Below are positions 49,965-51,707 of a DNA stretch of 51,707 nucleotides, piece after piece. Below the pieces are notes generated by a model. It was not told the DNA's origin. It ran no database searches and was given only the letters and a program-made list of their open reading frames with translations. The stretch lies in assembly GCA_050740975.1 (NCBI GenBank), contig JBOIEE010000011.1, forward strand, positions 1-51,707, written 5' to 3'. How positions within the stretch are numbered: position 1 is the first letter of the stretch; every line of letters begins with the position of its first letter. The DNA comes from JBOHHR01 sp050740975. Its GTDB lineage: Bacteria; Pseudomonadota; Gammaproteobacteria; JBOHHR01. The translations under genes were made by a program, and so were the position numbers.

Positions 49965-50684
49965 ATGAGTAAACAAGGGGCTTATTTGTTTGTACTGCTT
50001 GCAGCGGTGGCCGCTCCCGTCGGCGCCGATGCGGATCTGGAGCAGCGGCTCGCGACAAAGGTGAAGTCGATCCTCCCGGACGCCGAGATCCAGGCCGTTT
50101 CAGCCTCTGCTATTCCGGGGATATACGAGGTTATCGTCAACGGCGATCTCTTGTATTTAACCGGCGATGGGCGTTTTGCCTTACAGGGAGAACTGATGGA
50201 CCTGGAACAGCGTCGCAATCTGAGCGAAGAACGCCGCTCCGAAGTGCGACGGCTGGCGCTTGGCGCTGTCGATGTGAATAAAACGATCGAGTTCGCGCTC
50301 CAGAGCCCCAAGCACGTTCTTTATGTATTCACCGACGTGGATTGCGCTTATTGTAGACGGATGCACGCGGAGATCGATCAGCTACTCCAAGCCGGTGTCA
50401 GCGTACGCTATCTCGCATACCCGCGGGCTGGTTTAGGTTCCGAATCGTACAATAAAACAGTATCTGTGTGGTGTGCCAAGGATCGCAAACAGGCCCTGAC
50501 CGATGCCAAGCTGGGCAAGTCTATCGAAGCCGCTACATGCGATGCCCCAGTGGCGGAACAATTCAACCTTGGCCAGCGCTTAGGCGTTAAGGGCACGCCC
50601 GCGACCTTCCTGGAGAGCGGGGAGCAAGTGGGCGGTTACGTTCCGCCACAGCAATTGCTCGAGTATCTTAATAAAGGCTCGTAA
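49965..50684 (+). CDS. dsbC: Thiol:disulfide interchange protein DsbC
   Basis: A periplasmic disulfide isomerase that reshuffles wrong disulfides and is kept reduced by DsbD. The 239-residue protein has a signal peptide (about residues 1-22), an N-terminal dimerisation domain with NGDLLYLTGDG, and a thioredoxin-like domain with the active-site motif DCAYC (C127, C130). A structural pair C170/C192 and the cis-Pro loop GVKGTPATFLESG complete the pattern. ATG 49965 (MSKQGAYLFVLLAA) gives a normal signal peptide; the open frame reaches back to 49923. It converges with the DUF3108 gene. Confidence 0.94.
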   Translation: MSKQGAYLFVLLAAVAAPVGADADLEQRLATKVKSILPDAEIQAVSASAIPGIYEVIVNGDLLYLTGDGRFALQGELMDLEQRRNLSEERRSEVRRLALGAVDVNKTIEFALQSPKHVLYVFTDVDCAYCRRMHAEIDQLLQAGVSVRYLAYPRAGLGSESYNKTVSVWCAKDRKQALTDAKLGKSIEAATCDAPVAEQFNLGQRLGVKGTPATFLESGEQVGGYVPPQQLLEYLNKGS

Positions 50685-50701
50685 CCCAAAAGTTCGACGT
50701 T

Positions 50702-51406
50702 TTAGGGCAGGCCACTGAAGCTTTCGATCATCGCCGTATCCGTAGCGCCGTTTTTCCGCTTGTCCAAGCGCACCGGGAGATAGCGTAAGGCAGGGGCGCA
50801 CCAGAGGGTGGTGGACCGGTTTGGCTTTTCGTTGGTCCGTTCCAGCTTGAGGGTCTTCAGCTTTCCGATCGGGGTTTCAAGGACCTCCTCGCCCACGGCC
50901 GCAAAGCGATAGATTTTGATCTCGTCTTCGTCTACAAAGACGTATTCCAACAGCCGCTTACCGGCTTGAAGATCCGACATGATCGCAAGTTGATAGCTTA
51001 ATTTGTCCAATAGGCCGGGACGGGCCTCCAGACGCCAGGTTTCCTTGCCGTTACTACCCAGGATAAGGCCGTTGCTCCAATCGAAACGTACTGTAATCGA
51101 TTTTGGTTTGCTACCGCTGCGAACGTAGGAGTAACTCTGGGAATAGACCTGGTTTCCCGCGAGGTTCCAGCGGCTTTGCTCGATGATCTGGCCTGGCACA
51201 ACCAGTTTAGCCACACCCGTAGCCCTGCTCTGGGACTCAAATATATAATCCCCGTTGGCCTGCCTGCTAAGGTGGCGGGTCATGGTGGCAAAACGCAACC
51301 CATGGGTGGACAGCGAATAGGCAACGGTAAATGGTGCTGGGGTCGCTGTTGGCCCTGCTGCTTCGGCCAGCCCTAGGGTGAAGATGAACACAAGGCCTAG
51401 GAGCAC
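50702..51406 (-). CDS. DUF3108 domain-containing exported protein
   Basis: A 234-residue protein with an N-terminal signal sequence (VFIFTLGLAEAAG) followed by one DUF3108 domain spanning almost the entire mature part (FTVAYSLSTHGLRFATMTRHL, then ESQSRATGVAKLV, and GKLKTLKLER with LWCAPALRYLPVRL at the end). The function of DUF3108 is unknown; these predicted periplasmic proteins are often found near purM/purN in gammaproteobacteria. A TGA codon lies just upstream of the first usable start, so the start is probably GTG 51406, with a weak ribosome-binding site. It is convergent with dsbC and divergent from the heptose kinase gene. Confidence 0.85.
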   Translation of the reverse strand: MLLGLVFIFTLGLAEAAGPTATPAPFTVAYSLSTHGLRFATMTRHLSRQANGDYIFESQSRATGVAKLVVPGQIIEQSRWNLAGNQVYSQSYSYVRSGSKPKSITVRFDWSNGLILGSNGKETWRLEARPGLLDKLSYQLAIMSDLQAGKRLLEYVFVDEDEIKIYRFAAVGEEVLETPIGKLKTLKLERTNEKPNRSTTLWCAPALRYLPVRLDKRKNGATDTAMIESFSGLP

Positions 51407-51496
51407 CCGCGTTCAGGGCAAATCAGCACGTGCCCGCTTGCAAGCTGATTACTTGGGGTTCCATACCGCACGCATTATAGGTGCTGGGAAAACCGC

Positions 51497-51707
51497 ATGA
51501 ACAGTCCTGTTTTGTTGGCATTGGAGGGCGCCCGTGTTCTGGTGGTCGGAGATGTCATCTTGGACCGCTATTGGTACGGAACGACCAGGCGTATATCGCC
51601 CGAAGCACCGGTCCCTGTCGTTCAGGTGCAACGCACCGAGGAGCGCGCGGGGGGAGCGGGTAATGTCGCCTTGAACGTGCGCAGCCTCGGCGGACAGGCG
51701 GTACTGA
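51497..51707 (+). CDS. hldE: D-glycero-beta-D-manno-heptose-7-phosphate kinase (HldE/RfaE1), N-terminal part
   Basis: The first 70 codons of a PfkB-type sugar kinase that phosphorylates heptose-7-phosphate at C1 in the synthesis of the lipopolysaccharide inner core. The segment VLVVGDVILDRYWYG followed by RISPEAPVPVVQV and ERAGGAGNVALNV is highly characteristic of RfaE/HldE. ATG 51497 is a clean start. The gene runs off the right edge of the window, so it cannot be seen whether the C-terminal adenylyltransferase domain is fused (HldE) or separate (HldA/RfaE1). Confidence 0.92.
   Translation, partial: MNSPVLLALEGARVLVVGDVILDRYWYGTTRRISPEAPVPVVQVQRTEERAGGAGNVALNVRSLGGQAVL

Overview
The window looks like part of a Gram-negative gammaproteobacterial chromosome of moderately high GC. 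The evidence is lptD overlapping surA, a ribonuclease T gene, an Slp-type lipoprotein, a DsbC-type isomerase, and a block in the E. coli-like order gpmI / rhodanese / secB / gpsA. The species cannot be named from sequence alone. There are no rRNA genes, recognisable tRNAs, insertion sequences or CRISPR arrays.

Layout. 1-4.9 kb: outer-membrane biogenesis (surA partial, lptD), a YbbO-like short-chain dehydrogenase and a fumarylacetoacetate-hydrolase family enzyme. 5-7 kb: one polypeptide carrying PAS-PAS-histidine kinase-receiver-LuxR helix-turn-helix, with Arg at the phosphoacceptor His position. 7.4-10.1 kb: a membrane-anchored SGNH-type protein and an AlgI-like MBOAT acyltransferase (surface glycan O-acylation), then a remnant of a hexapeptide acyltransferase. 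10.1-14.7 kb: a disrupted alpha/beta-hydrolase-NACHT (STAND) gene and a disrupted fadD. 15.1-19.7 kb: a tightly packed five-gene operon of type III polyketide synthase, methyltransferase, flavoprotein, acyl carrier protein and ketosynthase, probably making a modified long-chain polyketide such as a phenolic lipid or alkylpyrone.

19.7-23.6 kb: a SirB1-like protein, a CbbY-like phosphatase, an Slp lipoprotein and an HtrA-type protease. 23.7-28.2 kb: the stress and starvation module prkA-yeaH-spoVR. 28.4-31.9 kb: tryptophan 2,3-dioxygenase, divergent from a 2-methylcitrate synthase and PrpD pair. 31.9-34.4 kb: methylthioadenosine salvage (a frameshifted mtnA and a divergent MTA/SAH deaminase). 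34.4-37.8 kb: rnt and a three-domain ligD, separated by a perfect 16-bp dyad. 37.9-38.7 kb: a VapBC-type toxin-antitoxin pair with a leaderless promoter.

38.9-44.7 kb: gpsA, secB and a cysteine-less rhodanese on the minus strand; gpmI, a C-terminal processing protease and a DJ-1 family protein on the plus strand. 44.9-51.7 kb: a small membrane-anchored protein of unknown function, a UspA protein, a rhomboid protease, a large receiver-GEDEF-EAL-receiver protein, dsbC, a DUF3108 protein and the start of a heptose-7-phosphate kinase gene.

A caution: three genes (the hydrolase-NACHT gene, fadD and mtnA) carry single-base indels, most in or beside short homopolymers and most of them losses. This pattern fits sequencing or assembly error at least as well as gene decay, so these genes may be intact in the organism. 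The most promising systems are the type III PKS operon, the hydrolase-NACHT protein and the His-less fused two-component protein.
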